Source of the DNA: Myrica gale | Taxonomy: Eukaryota > Streptophyta > Magnoliopsida > Fagales > Myricaceae | Length of the DNA stretch: 64,000 nucleotides | Assembly: GCA_963930655.1 (NCBI GenBank) | Contig: OZ005611.1 | Location: 8,997,501-9,061,500 of the forward strand | Direction of reading: 5' to 3' | Position numbers and translations under genes: made by a program | The notes under the pieces: generated by a model | Databases searched by the model: none | What the model saw: the letters and a program-made list of their open reading frames with translations, nothing else | Told to the model about the DNA's origin: nothing | In this document: positions 46,005 through 57,996 of the stretch, piece after piece | Position numbering within the stretch: position 1 is the stretch's first letter | How the letters are laid out: the number at the start of each line of letters is the position of its first letter

Positions 46005-46498
46005 TTAAGATGAGGACGAGGGTTTAGTTTTTTCTGCCAAACCAAAGGCAGTTAATCCCAACAACAGTTCCCCCCTCATCCTCTCCAACTCAGTATCCTT
46101 CTTGAGAATCTGGTTTTCCGCCCTCAACATATGGTTCTCCACTCTGACCCTTTGTACCTCATCATCGTTCATCTTCAAGTCCGATAGCAGCCGCTGTATC
46201 TTGCGATTCAATAGGGGGACATATTCGGCCGGGTCCCGCTTCTCCGTCTCAAGATTTATCCACTGGAAAAAACCACAAGGTGTTGTCCCCTACATAAGAC
46301 AATTGGACAGATTATGACATCATCAATTGACTTTTAAGCAATGCAGAAAAAATGTTCAATATAAGTGCAGATTCACCATGTACTCACCGAATGGTGGGCG
46401 TCTAGCCCGCATGTAAAATACCGTCGACCGGGACTTTGTGCTGTCCACGAAGTCCTTTCTTGGAGTGGGAGCTTGCATCCACACAGTCGTGGTGCCAT
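46005..46498 (-). CDS. zf-GRF zinc-finger coiled-coil protein, 2 exons, 131 aa
   Basis: Exon 1 is 46388-46498 and exon 2 is 46005-46289, with a GT-AG intron of 98 bp. Joined they give 131 residues. The start reads MAPRLCGCKLPLQERTSWTA. The GRF finger has ligands Cys6, Cys8, Cys30 and Cys42 with the family words PGRRYFTC (23-30) and CGFFQW (42-47). It is followed by a heptad-rich coiled coil (about 60-115, including VQRVRVENHMLRAENQILKK) and a Ser-rich end. Small plant proteins of this plan (At4g04775-like) are widespread and of unknown role; GRF fingers in other proteins bind single-stranded nucleic acid. No break is seen. It is wholly enclosed in a MULE, so it is either captured cargo or a MULE-borne gene. 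Transcription from the right arm would place the 1.4 kb between arm and ATG in a leader or intron. Confidence 0.85.
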
Positions 46499-47908
46499 AG
46501 AGTGAAGTCCAACTTAGGCAAAATATTTTATTTACCTGCAATACATCATCAATAAGTATATTGTCCAGCCCTTTTGTCTCTCTGCGCAAGAACCATCTTA
46601 AAACACTGCATTCTGCCATCATTAACTACAGTTATAAACAAGAATACACGTATTCTGCTATGGTTTCTTCCCATTTCCCAAACTGGGGAATTCGACTTTC
46701 CTATGTCGAAAAAGAGGAATTTCTGGTGTTCATTCCCACTCAAGGTCTATGTCAAAAAATTCATGCTAAACAAGGAGCTTTCGTATTGCAACAACTGCAT
46801 TATTCACGCCCAATGCTTTTATCTAAACTAGAATATCCAAGCACCAACCAACACATAGTACCCCTTCCAATTTGTAGAAGAAGCACCCAATCAGAAAGTG
46901 TGCAACTCAATCCAAAATATAAGAAAAGATCCATCAGATTGCAAGATCTACAGCTTTAAAATAGAAGGAAGAGTATAAAACAAGATAACAAAGCAACATC
47001 TGAATCACACTCGACATTCAGGGTTAGCCCTATTGAGAATAGTTCTTTGGCCGCAACACATCAGTCCTTTTATGATAAACAAGCTTCATTTAGACAAACT
47101 GTGCCTACTAAAATTTGGCACACTAAAATGAATTCCTCTTCCAAAAACAGGGTGAAATTACCATATCACAAGTGTACTTTTCAATGATAACTCTGCTGCT
47201 CCCCTCAGTCTTTTTTTAACTCTTTGCCATTCTCTACACATATCACAAGTGTTGGGCAAACAAATCGTCAAATAAACTTTTCTCATTTTAATGCCTACCT
47301 CTACGTAAACTATGGCAGGATTACATTGGGATCAGAAGAACTATTTGTTAATACTCAGAGCAGGTATGAAGCAGGTTTTTTATATGGTATTCTCTCTCTG
47401 TTTCTCTGCCTTTGGTGCTGTGTAAGTTCTTTGCTAACAATTAAAGAATTAGAACAAGTCAAAACCAAACTATTTGTTCAAAGTGTGAGTTTTTAAAAGA
47501 CAAACCAACTGACAAACAAGAGGGAGAGATTATATCATCATAGGAGGACTCTTTGCGCCAATAATATACTTATTATTCAAGAACTAACTAAGCTTAACAC
47601 ATAAGACATATAAATAAGGCAAAAACCTAATCTTGAAATAAACTTCTCATGTTGAGCAGCGCACACGCTTGGGCCTCTAACTGGTGGGGATAGCAAATGG
47701 CATTTTGATGGAAAACCCATGCCCAAGCTGAGATGAACATAAAGGAGACATACAATAAAGGTGGGGTGGAAAAGAACGATGAGAGCCAACTGTAAAAACG
47801 AACTATGTCTGCACCCTGTTGCGAAAGCAAGCATGTGATGCCTTTGAAAGTTTCCTCCCTTTTACACTACACCTCTTCCCATTCAAACAAAGAATTTGGC
47901 ACACTAAA

Positions 47909-48378
47909 ATGAATCGGAGCACTGAGAGCCTGAAAGAGAGAGACTAGGAGAGGAGAAACCGAGAGACGGAGAGTGAGAGAGACTAGAGATTTTGCCCCTA
48001 GGGATTTTACCTCTAGGGATTTTCCGGAGAGAGCTGCCGGCGGAATGAGAGGGTTTGCTGGGAGAGAGGGCAAATGCAATCGGCAAGGCAAGCGGGAAGT
48101 AAAAATGCGGCGGAGGAGCTTGCTGGGCTGGGAGAGAGCTTCCGATTTTGCTGGGTATTGGGACAGGAATCTGCCGGCGGAATGAGAGGGTTTGCTGGGA
48201 GAGAGGGCAATTGCAATCGACAAAGCAAGCAGGAAGTGAAAATGCGGTGGTTTTCATATAGAGCTCAAACCGGTCTCGTGCGAAAACAGGGTTAATCAGC
48301 TGATTTAGGAATATTTTATTCCGTCCACGTCATCCGTCGAGACCCATCAGAATTCAATTGGGAGCTGAAGCGTTTCTC
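47909..48378 (-). repeat. right inverted repeat of the zf-GRF MULE
   Basis: The 470-bp partner of 45198-45669. The 22-bp text AATTTGGCACACTAAAATGAAT overlaps its inner border and also occurs near 47113-47134, so an interior rearrangement or a small direct repeat lies there. Confidence 0.93.
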
Positions 48379-48572
48379 TTTTTCTTAGCCAGTATTACAT
48401 ATCTTGATTTACATATATAACCATTAAAGACCAAACGCGTGGACAAATTTTAAGCCATACAATATGGCGCGTGACCGAACTGTCTTTGTGAGACGAACAG
48501 TCGAACAACAGCAAAATTTGCTGTAGTTCGAATTATCTCATCTGACCTACTTTCTGGAACCCCGCTTCGTGA

Positions 48573-48815
48573 GTAATTAGATTACTAATCCGCTGTTAAA
48601 AAAATTGCAGCTGCTAATTTATGGTATAATCGGAACTGCAGCAAATTTTGCTGCTGTTCGTGAGAGGCGGGACCCACAAAACCATAAATTAGCAGCTGCA
48701 ATTTTTTTAACAGAGGAGCTGCAGTTCGGATTATCTCATCTGACCTACTTCCTGGAACAAAACCATAAATTAGCAGCTGCAATTTTTTTTAACAGCGGAT
48801 TAGTAATCTAATTAC
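48573..48815. mobile_element. complex foldback element
   Basis: Near-perfect inverted arms of 52-53 bp (48573-48624 and 48763-48815) begin GTAATTAGATTACTAATCCG and pair across a 138-bp centre. A third copy of the arm's inner part (CCATAAATTAGCAGCTGCAA) lies at 48682-48712. A 38-40-bp segment (GAATTATCTCATCTGACCTA-like) at 48521-48560, outside the left arm, recurs at 48719-48758 inside the centre. Two further self-palindromes (AGCAAAATTTGCT and GCAGCAAATTTTGCTGC) are present. It codes for nothing. Flanking duplications were not clear, so the superfamily is unassigned. Confidence 0.75.
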
Positions 48816-50148
48816 CACGTACGTGCCGTCCTAGATGACCACAACCGCGTGCGTCCGGCCGGTACCGCGTCCTACTCAAGCGGGACGTGCACCCAATACT
48901 TGAGAGTCACGCGTTCACGGCTCTGATCATGGGAAAAATACACTGCATGTGGAAGCCGTGTATATTTAAGCCTCGCACGTACGTGTACGTGGAACACAAA
49001 CTCGGCGCGAAATGTGTATGTATTGAGCTCGTAATTACATAACCTTCGGAATCTGCGGAAGATTGTTCAAAATTCGACAGACTAGGCACTAAAATTAAAA
49101 AAATTGCAACGTCTAAGTACACACGAGACTCAACGGGGAAACTTGGAGGCGGCAATTCCAGCAGGGGAATTTGCAGCAGATCATGGGCTTTGATTCATTT
49201 CCTGGGCCGAGTTTTTTCTTCTTGAGATGGGCTGAGATTTTAATGGGCTTGGACCTGAGAATCTCAGGAGCCCAAGACTACGGATTCCTCAAGAGTTTTG
49301 TAGAGCCTATGGTGAAGAGTCGCAGAATGTTCCGTTTTCGATTTCCACTTTCTTGACCTCAAAGTGAAGTGGACCGTTTCATTTCATGTGTTAAATGAGT
49401 CAAAATAAACTATAACCCTCAGGAAAAAAACAAGTAAAAGAGAGAGGGAAAAAAAACAAACGGCTAAAAAGTCAACCGTCCAACACTTGTGCTCCAGTCC
49501 AGCGTCTCAATCCGGTGATGGTACGGAAGCCAATTCAGTTCCTCTGCGCACGAGTCCAGCAAAGCGCAGCTTGGCTGTTGTGAATGGACACTTTACTGAC
49601 GTCAACACCCCTTTGATTGGTTAAAAAGACCTGCAGTCCTTCTGTGCACAACCCATGGAAGACGGATTGTTCCCATCTTTTTCTACGTTGTCCTGCAGAG
49701 AAAATGAGCCTCAGCAGCCACTACCGGGTCTTCTAAGATTTCCCCTTCGCCTAATTTGGCACTCTTCAGGTCTTTCGCAGCAGTTCCTGGAATTTGCTCT
49801 CAACGCGTTTCATGTGAAAACAAGGAGTCAAACCTTCTTACCAAGTCTTCTCTCTTGTCTCCTTCGTTTGCTCAGTGCTATCATTTTCTTCCGCACAAGG
49901 CTCCAGTTCACACACAGTCTCTCTCTGCCCTGTCCTTTCTCAGCCGGCTCTCTTTCTCTCTCTCTCTCTCTGTTTTCCCTACTACATTTTGATCTGAGGG
50001 AAAAGGAAGTATTGGCTCGGTTTGATGGTTTTGCTTCGTAGGATTGTAAAGATTAAGGTTATGCTTGCTGGGTCCTTGGAATTATCTCGTGGGTTTGGGA
50101 AATTGGAGCTAGTTGTTTCGTTTTGTATCTAAAGCTGGGCTAGCTTCA
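48816..50148. other. upstream region and leader of XLG1
   Basis: A 1.3-kb stretch without a recognised gene. The part from about 49560 to 50148 is pyrimidine-rich (CT run at 49951-49970) and is probably the leader of the XLG1 gene, possibly with a leader intron. The open frame at 49655-50041 lacks family features and would be an upstream frame if transcribed. GGGCC/TGGGCT motifs occur near 49190-49260. Confidence 0.5.
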
Positions 50149-53100
50149 ATGGATAGCCTGCTGAGGAAGTTGTGGCCCGCTGTATCTCAAATCCCTGAAA
50201 ATAATGACGACGACGAAATCTTCAGTACTGATTACTCGATTGCCGTCGAGTACAGTGGCCCTCCTGTCACCTACGATATCCCCCAAGTCGTTCCAGTTGA
50301 CATTAGCCGAATCCCTGTTGCCGCTCCAGTTTCTTCGCCCTCTCTATTGAAAAATCTCTCACTTCCAGTGATCCAACCGATTGTGAAGTCCAGAACTTCA
50401 AACCAAAAATCGGCAACAGTGGAGAGCTCCGTTGCACTAGTTGTTGATAATGGTTATGAGTCTATTCACAAGTTATCACACGGAGTTGGAAGTTCCGGCG
50501 CGTTGGGATATTCTGGAATTCTTGATAATTCGCAAGTTATATCGACGGGTTCAGGTATGATGAAAGTCCCTAGCGATGACAAGGATGGCGACGGTTCTCA
50601 AGATTATATGAATCCAACCAATTCGGAATCAACGGAGTCTGGTTTAAGCTCACGGGCGCATTCGTCTGGGATTTTCTCTTCTAGAGAAGATGATGACAAC
50701 AATGAAGCTCCTCACCACGTAAAAAGGCCATCAATCGTGACATTTCGGGACCCCGAATCGACCGATGTGATAGTCCAAGAAGAATGCTGTCCTTCGGAGA
50801 ACGGAAGAGTTACTGCGAGTCCAAAGGTCGAGAGAAATGTAAAGAAAGGGGTATGTTATCGATGCCTTAAAGGAAACCGATTGACGAAGAAGGAGGTTTG
50901 CATTGTTTGTGGGGCGAAATATTGTCATAATTGTGTGCTCAGAGCAATGGGGTCAATGCCAGAAGGAAGGAAATGTGTCACTTGCATTGGTTTTAGTATT
51001 GATGAGGCGAGGCGAGGGATGCTGGGAAAGTATTCTATGCTGCTTATGCGGCTGCTCTCTGATTCGGAAGTTAAACGGATAATGAAGGCTGAGGTTTTCT
51101 GTCAAATTAATCAGATACCACCAGAGCTTGTTTTTGTGAATGATGAGCCTCTTAGTCAGGAAGAGCTCGTTCAATTGCAGAATTCCAAAAACCCTCCAAG
51201 GAATCTCAGACCAGGATGCTATTGGTATGATAGAGTGTCTGGTTTCTGGGGAACGGTGAGCAACAAGATCTATTTGTGCGGTTTTGGTTTGCTTCTTTTT
51301 TCTTTGACTATTTGAGTCAATCCTATCGCACTACAACGGAATAACTAGTTTCCCTTGATTGGACAGGAAGGAAAAAAGCCTTCCCAGATCATTAGTTCCC
51401 AGCTGAATGTTGGGGGAGTCATCAAGCGAAATGCTAGCAACGGAAACACGAATGTATTGATAAACAGTAGAGAGATAACTAAAGAAGAGCTCTGGATGCT
51501 GAAGGTTTGTGTGGTCGATGCAGCATGGTTCTTGATTTGTGCTGAACTTTTTAAAGATGGTGGATCAAAACTATTCTGTGGAATGTTTGCAGGCGGCTAG
51601 GGTGCCATGTGAAGGAAACCCTCACTTTTGGGTGAGCGAGGATGGATCATACCAGGAAGAGGGGCAGAACAATGTAAGGGGTAGAATATGGGACAAGGTA
51701 TGCTCACTTGATATGTGTATAACCGCCCTTGTTTTACCTATTGCTTCCTAGGAGAATTGAAATAACCGAGGAAATACTTTGTTAATCTTTACAGACTAGA
51801 ACAAAGCTGGTTTGTGCCTTCTTCTCTCTTCCAGTTCCTCCTGATTTGGAAAATCCTTCTGGGGTAGAAGCGAATGGAGTTATCCCTGACAATCTGGTCC
51901 AGATATCACTTCACAAACTTCTTTTAGTTGGTTACAACAAATCTGGCACAAGTACTATATACAAACAGGTAAAATCTTTAATGGATGGAACTACTTCATG
52001 TTCAAACTCGTTAAAATTTATGTTCATGTGTGATAAATCATACTTCCATGAACACCTCATAGGTTAGTTTTTTTTTTTACCGCCAATACAACCTTCATTA
52101 TAACTGTTTTGGCATGCTTGAGGATTGTGATGGAAAAAGAGGATTGGGGCAGCGCAACAGTTATTCAATTCTCTTTATTAGATTATTTTGTGTTTCCATG
52201 ATACTAGTTTTATAACTTAGTAACTCTTTTCATTTATCCTTGTACACCATGCTCAATTAATCAGTGCGGGATAATGTGATCCTAACTTGGACATTTTCAC
52301 TAGGCAGTGCTAAAACACTGTCGATAAAAACGTGGCTTCGATATAGCTAAAACCTTAAAAAACTACTCTCTAATTGAATGTTGCCTTAATTTTTGGTGAC
52401 ACTAGAACCTTGTTTACTTGCTTATACTAGGCCAAGCTTCTGTATGATGTTCCTTTCTCTGAAGATGAGCGCCAAGCTATTAAGTTTGTGATCCAGAGGA
52501 ATCTTTACATGTATATTGGTATACTTCTTGATGCACGTGAACAATTTGAAGATCAAAGTTTGTTTGAGAAGAGAAAAAGTTATACGAGCAATAAGTCTAG
52601 ACCATCAGGTACATTCAGAGTTGGTTCAACCTAATTTTCTTTTCTGTGTCCTTACATGCTATGCTATTTTGCCAATTGATCTATATGTATAATGTTATAC
52701 ATATGTGGAAGACACATAAAGTCGGGTTTTCCTGTGATTTTGAAGTTGAAAAATATAGACTTCTGATTGCAAATAAGAACCTGGTAAACAATTCTCCTGC
52801 AATATTTATTTCAATAGAGAACAGCATTTAAGAAAGCAAAGGAGATATTCCCTATGAAAAACAAATTGCATCTGAAAAGGTATGAAACATTTCACTTGAT
52901 GTTTCTCCTGTCACACGCACATCTTGAGCCTTTTTTTCTGGCCTTTGCAAAGTTTTCTAAATGTAGATGGTAGGAACAGAGCAGGATCCATGCAATCAAT
53001 TACTAAACAGTTTGGTAAAAAAAAATTACTAAACAGTTTGGATACAGTTACATTATGGTGCTGGCTGGAGGATTGAACAACTTTTATATGTCCTAAGTTA

Positions 53101-56100
53101 TGTCCCAGCCACCCAAATCACTTCAATGGTCTCAGCTGTGCGATTCTATTCTTTTTCCCCCCTACAACAAGATCAATATCTTCAATTAGTTTATGTATCT
53201 CATGAGATTTTTGTTTGAGTTTCATTTTCTTTCAGCTGTGATCATATCCTTGTCCTTTTAAGTCCCACCTGTAGCTTGAAAGTTCTGTGTCTCATCCAGT
53301 TTTCAAGATTGCTTGAAAGGAAACCACTTGTTCACTATTGTTTAGCACTGGTACTTGGGATACTTGTTTCTCCTTTTTGTTTCTCTTGTAATTTCGTCAT
53401 TAACAACACAGCCGTTGGGAATTACTTTCTCTTTACAGGTAGTGTTGATGCTTCATCTAGGTTACAACTCCTATGCTTCCTGTCATGTTAATTTATGCTG
53501 CATGTTTATGGTGGCTAAGTTACATTAATGTTCAACTGTTAAGCAGCTTGCCTTAAGCATGAACATATTGGCATCAGTAATTTTCTTAACTTTAGTATAA
53601 TCTATATTAGTGACAGAAAATACAAGCCAGATTGACGATACAACAATCTATTCCATTGGCCAAAGAGTGAAAGCATTCTCCGATTGGCTCCTCCAGGCTA
53701 CAGTATTGGGTGATTTGGAAGTCATATCTCCAGCTGTCGCTCGTGAATATGCACCATGTGTTGAGGAGTTGTGGAAGGATGCAGCCATTCAAGCTACATA
53801 CAACAGGAGAAATGAACTAGCAATGCTCCCGAGAGCAGCTACTTATTTCCTAGATCGGGTGAGATCATGCTCCATGGTACCCGTCTCTAATACTTGAATG
53901 TGTTTCTTTGTTTTTCTGTTTCTGTTTTTATCCCAATCTGCTACAATGAATCGTGGTTAATTATTGGCTCGTGCACTGATTTTTGCAATAATTTATTGTT
54001 CCATTAATTAGTTGAATAATAGTAGGAAGTCTCTTATCCCTTTAGCAAGGATATGGTCCTTTGCTTCAGCTTTCCAAATTAACAGCTGCATCGAATAACT
54101 GTTAAGGGAGCTAAGCTTGCCATCCATTCTTAATTGCTTCTATGATCAATAATGTTCTGCCATCTTCTAAATGTTGAGCTTGAATGCCATGTGTTTGTTT
54201 CTATTATACTTCAAAAAAATTTGCAGTTGCATCAGATTTTTTTGTTGGATAGAACGGAAGTTATTTTGGCTAAGTTCTGAAAATGAGAGCATTATTGCTT
54301 TCTAATCTCTTATACTTGAACGAGGCACAGGTTTTGACTGAATTCATTCAGTCATAGGAGTTAGAAGTGAAGATTATCTGAATCCAATCAATGCAAGAAT
54401 CTCTAGTTCATGGCTAACGCTTAGATTTGTATGGTCAACGGTGCTATAGTAGTTTTTGATTGTGACTATGCATTTCACGTTCCCGGATCATTCTGGATGG
54501 GAATATAGCTAGTGCATCAGTTACCGTTACGAAGGAAAATGTTTGCTATTATTATTTTCTGACATACATGCTCCAAATGCAGGCTGTAGATATTTCTAGG
54601 GCAGATTATGAACCAAATGAAATGGACATCTTGTACGCTGAGGGGATTACCTCATCCAATAGCCTTTCTTGCATGGAATTTTCATTTCCCAAGCTAACAC
54701 GAGATGATTTAGTGGACCCCGATTATCAGCATGATCCTTCACTAAGGTCGGTTTTCCTATTTTATAAATAAGCACAAAACACTCTCTCCTCACTTTTTCA
54801 CCACCTCCCATAAACTTTTTCACTTTTTCACCATCTTCACTTTTTCATCAACTTCAATACCTAAAATTTTAACAACCCTAAAATTTTGTTTCTCAAACAC
54901 AACCTTAGTCTCTTCATCACTTCAAACACAACCTTAGTCTCTTCATCACTCCTGCCGAAGACATTTTCTTCTAACTTATATTGGCCTATGCAGTTTAAGT
55001 CAATTTTGACCAGACTTAGCCATCGACAATAGAACCTAAGATGTGGTCAAGCTTGAAACTTCTGAAACATTGGTAGCTATTGTTTGTTTTGATGATTTGT
55101 TTTGCTAATACAGAGGAAACCATAACAATGACAATTATTTTTCTTGTATAAATGCAACTTGATCCATCAATCAGAGGTTAAAATTTAAGGAAACTCCAAG
55201 TTGGTCTTCAATTTAAGCCATCCTTGTCTTTTTGTACTTAAAATTCCCGAATAACAAAAGCAGTAGTTTTATCTTAAACACCGGAGCTTCAAATTTCAGT
55301 AGGCCGACATTGAAAAGTTCACAATTAGAGTTTGCTTTTCTTTTTCTTAACTATGTTTGATCCATTCAATTCCCAATTCAGCTTTAAAATCTTCCAAATC
55401 AAATACCAATAGTTCTTCACGCTAAGCGATTTTGTGTTGGATTCTGGAAGGTTGAATAGAGAATGGGATACAAGTTGCTTTATTTACTATTGTCCCTTCT
55501 TAAAGGCAGTGGATATGCTTTGCCATGTATTCGCATAGCTTTTGACCTTTTTGTTTGTCTCGCCAAATTTGTGCTTGGCATTTGCAGGTACCAACTCATT
55601 AGACTGCATCCAAGAAACCTAGGAGCAAACTGCAAGTGGTTAGACATGTTTGTAGACACTGATATTCTCCTCTTTTGTGTTGCCTTAACCGACTATGACG
55701 AATATTCTGAGGACGGGAATGGAGTCTTGACCAACAAGATGTTGGGAAGCAAGCAGCTCTTTGAAAGCGTAGTCACTCATCCGACCTTTCAGAACAAGAA
55801 CTTCTTGCTGATTTTAAACAAATTTGACCTGCTTGAGGAAAAGATAGGACAGGCCCCTCTCACAAGATGTGAATGGTTTTGTGATTTCAATCCCTTTACC
55901 ACCCAGAATCTTCATAACAGGACTAACCCTTCACTGGCTCAGCGTGCTTTCCACTATATAGCAATGAAGTTTAAGACATTGTTCCTGTCTCTTACACAGA
56001 GGAAGTTGTTTGTTTCACTAACAACTGGCTTGGAAAACGATACTGTTGATGAAGCTTTCAGATATGCAAGGGAGATAGTGATGTGGGAAAAAGAGAAACC

Positions 56101-56155
56101 CCAATCCATTAACGAGTGGTCTTCTACTGACATAGAGGCAAGCTCGACCTCGTGA
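50149..56155 (+). CDS. XLG1: extra-large G protein, XLG1-like, 8 exons, 893 aa
   Basis: Exons 50149-51255, 51367-51504, 51593-51697, 51795-51968, 52431-52608, 53611-53858, 54583-54746 and 55588-56155 join in frame to 893 residues. XLG proteins are plant-specific G-alpha variants that work with G-beta/gamma in immunity and development at the plasma membrane and nucleus. Seen: an acidic, Ser-rich N-terminal half (YSGPPVTYDIPQVVPVDISR); a Cys-rich region at about 236-281 (CYRCLKG, CIVCGAKYCHNCVLRAMGSM, GRKCVTC); and a G-alpha-like C-terminal half with a changed P-loop VGYNKSGTSTIYKQ (495-508; canonical G-alpha has GAGESGKST), a degenerate switch region WLDMFVDTDILLF, and NKFD (782-785). Loss of the P-loop Lys-Ser is typical of XLG1. 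The first ATG fits relatives. A frame extends upstream of it without an ATG. Length equals that of the family. Confidence 0.93.
54893..54950. repeat. exact 29-bp tandem duplication in XLG1 intron 7
   Basis: The 29-bp text beginning TCAAACACAACCTTAGTCTC occurs twice in perfect tandem. It lies in an AT-rich, TTTTTCAC-repeated part of the intron that resembles 14783-14985 in reverse. Confidence 0.9.
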
Positions 56156-57653
56156 TTTTTTGCTCCAAAATGAGTCGTAGCTCTTTGTTCTATTTGCAAC
56201 CCTTTCTCTTCTTCTTTTTTGTGGAAAAATATGTATATTCACACGCACACAAACATGTAAAAGTGGAATAAGGTAAAGAGTCTGTAACTTAGTCCTTAGT
56301 TTTAGATATTTTTGGGGTGTAAGCAGAAGTCGAAGATATTTTCCAAAAAGTTGGAAGTGAAGGATCATAGGGCCCTCGCAGATGAAGTAAAAGACTCTTG
56401 TCTTGTTTCTGTTTTAGCTAGGTAACAAAAATGTAGGTGCGAATATTATACACCTACGTCTCGCTTGTGATGATTTTGCTTTGTGCTTTTGTATAATTAA
56501 TTCAAAGGTTTCTTCACGCACAAAACACCAAGAGAAGAACAGAGGAGGAAAAGCAAATAAACAAACAAATTTGAGTGCATACATTTCCATAGGTATGACC
56601 ATCTCTTCGCTGTGCCTCAATCATAATCCAAATTGCACCCCAAAAAAGGGCCTAATACCCCAACGATTGCCTGCCCAATAGGGAATTCCAGGAAACTCAG
56701 GGAATTCTTCTTGAGACTCCCTGGAAAGACACTCAGGTCACTGGGTTTCCAGGAAACAGAACAGGCAGGGCTTTTCTCCTTGCTAAGTGGGCGACTCAAC
56801 AATTGTTTTGGTTTTATTCAGCTATCTTGTATAATCATAATGCAAATAACCCCGAAAAAGGGCCTAATACTGAAGATCCTTTGGAACTCGATGAGTAGGA
56901 TCTTAGACCAGTGGATCATCACCCCCCTTATCCCCCCGGGTGGTGTTTTCCGACTAAATTTTATAGAGGCTGAATAGCCAAGGAAATAGCGGTGGAACAC
57001 TTCAATTGCATAGGGAATAAATATCTCCATTATGCTTGATTCTTATAAGCAGAATTCTCTTCTGCGAACAGCAAACTCAAATGTGAAAGTAATTCAAATA
57101 CGAATTGAGTTGTGGGTCAAGCAACGTACATTCTCATCTTCCATCGCATGTGAATTTATTTGCATTAATTTCATCTAAACATCTACTTCAATTACTCTCA
57201 AAAAGGAGATCTTTTAGTAATAAGTAGGAACAAATATTCAGGAAGGCAATGCTAATCCCAGAGCTGTTGGAGGAACAGCACACCGAGAGACAGGAATCTC
57301 ACTGCAAAAATTAAAACAAGTCTCTGGTACCAGGAGAATTCAGGATTTCGTGAAAGGTCTTCCATTTTTAGTGGCCAGAGAATATACAATTTTCGAACAT
57401 TATCTTCAAAGAAAATAAGTTCTCACCAGGAGATTAAGGAGTTCTCCTTAAAAAGGTAATCCATTTGACAGAGTCAGAGAAGAAACAACTTACGAACAAT
57501 ATTTACAACAATTAAGTACTAAAGACAACCAAAACGGTATTATATTGAAATCCACCAAAGAGAGTTACAGGAAAATGGTTCCAATCTTGCATATTTATTC
57601 TCCAGTTCGCCTTTCCTCTCCTCCGCACCGCACCCCCATACTTGTGTTCCGTC
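56156..57653. other. XLG1 3' region and intergenic DNA
   Basis: The XLG1 3' untranslated region probably reaches about 56450. Two short similar segments containing AAAAAGGGCCTAATAC occur near 56640 and 56855. No gene is recognised. The right end overlaps the 3' region of the small minus-strand gene. Confidence 0.45.
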
Positions 57654-57878
57654 TCAGCAGGGTGCAAACCGGTCCATAAGCAAAAACACTGTGTCTTCTG
57701 ACAACATAGAAGTACTACTACTGTTTCTCCCAACCATTCTGCCATTCCTGTTGGCTTCCCTCTCTTCTTCAACTTTCCCTTCTTCGGCTTTTGAAAATAA
57801 TGGCTTCCGGGCCTTCACCTTCTCTCCAAGCTTTGCCAGCTCTCCCATCCACGTCTCCAACACTGCAGACATCCTCAA
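57654..57878 (-). CDS. small protein of unknown function, 74 aa (copy A)
   Basis: A single-exon minus-strand frame begins MRMSAVLETWMGELAKLGEK, with a basic middle and the tail MLSEDTVFLLMDRFAPC. A second Met at residue 3 could also serve as start. A TATA box lies 110-118 bp upstream of the ATG on the same strand. The protein has no signal peptide or membrane span. A predicted amphipathic helix with Trp10 comes first, then a Lys/Glu-rich linker, then a short hydrophobic motif ending in Cys. The plan is shared with the gene at 61464-61703 (ETWMGELAKLGEK versus DIWTKLGKLREK; LFSKA versus LFSNA; a C-terminal V-x-x-(L/M)M motif followed by Cys). I recall uncharacterised plant proteins of this shape but can give no function. 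Confidence 0.65.
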   Translation of the reverse strand: MRMSAVLETWMGELAKLGEKVKARKPLFSKAEEGKVEEEREANRNGRMVGRNSSSTSMLSEDTVFLLMDRFAPC

Positions 57879-57987
57879 ATTCTATCACGTAGAAAAAAAA
57901 ATTGTCTTTTGAAACAGCGTCTCTCTTCCTTTAAACCTGTTTTTTTTTGCTCTTTGCTCAATGAGTTGGAGGATAGAAGCAAGAGGG

Positions 57988-57996
57988 TTTATATAG
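57988..57996 (-). promoter_or_regulatory. TATA box of small gene copy A
   Basis: On the minus strand CTATATAAA is followed by CCCTCTTGC. It lies about 110 bp upstream of the ATG at 57878. Confidence 0.6.

Larger units (their letters stand above)
45198..48378. mobile_element. long-TIR Mutator-like element, 3181 bp, carrying a zf-GRF gene
   Basis: Inverted repeats of about 470 bp (45198-45669 and 47909-48378) begin GAGAAACGCTTCAGCTCCC and are highly similar throughout. A perfect 9-bp duplication TTTTTCTTA flanks the element (45189-45197 and 48379-48387). Each arm contains an internal pair of blocks of about 120 bp with GCAAACCCTCTCATTC-type text, so the open frames in the arms are only repeat composition. 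No MuDR-type transposase is recognised in the 2.2-kb interior. The interior carries a two-exon zf-GRF gene on minus (46005-46498) and a possible plus-strand exon ending at 45892. The near-identity of the arms suggests a fairly recent insertion or conversion between arms. Confidence 0.93.

Noticed and set aside
46356-46622. 88-residue minus-strand frame over zf-GRF exon 1
   Set aside because: The GRF ligands are read in a different frame that splices cleanly to exon 2, so this frame is a shadow.
47867-48257. Pro/Ser-rich frames in the right MULE arm
   Set aside because: They mirror frames in the left arm and only reflect repeat composition. No domain is visible.
50113-50148. Extension of the XLG1 frame upstream of 50149
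   Set aside because: The frame stays open but contains no ATG; the first ATG gives a start that fits relatives.
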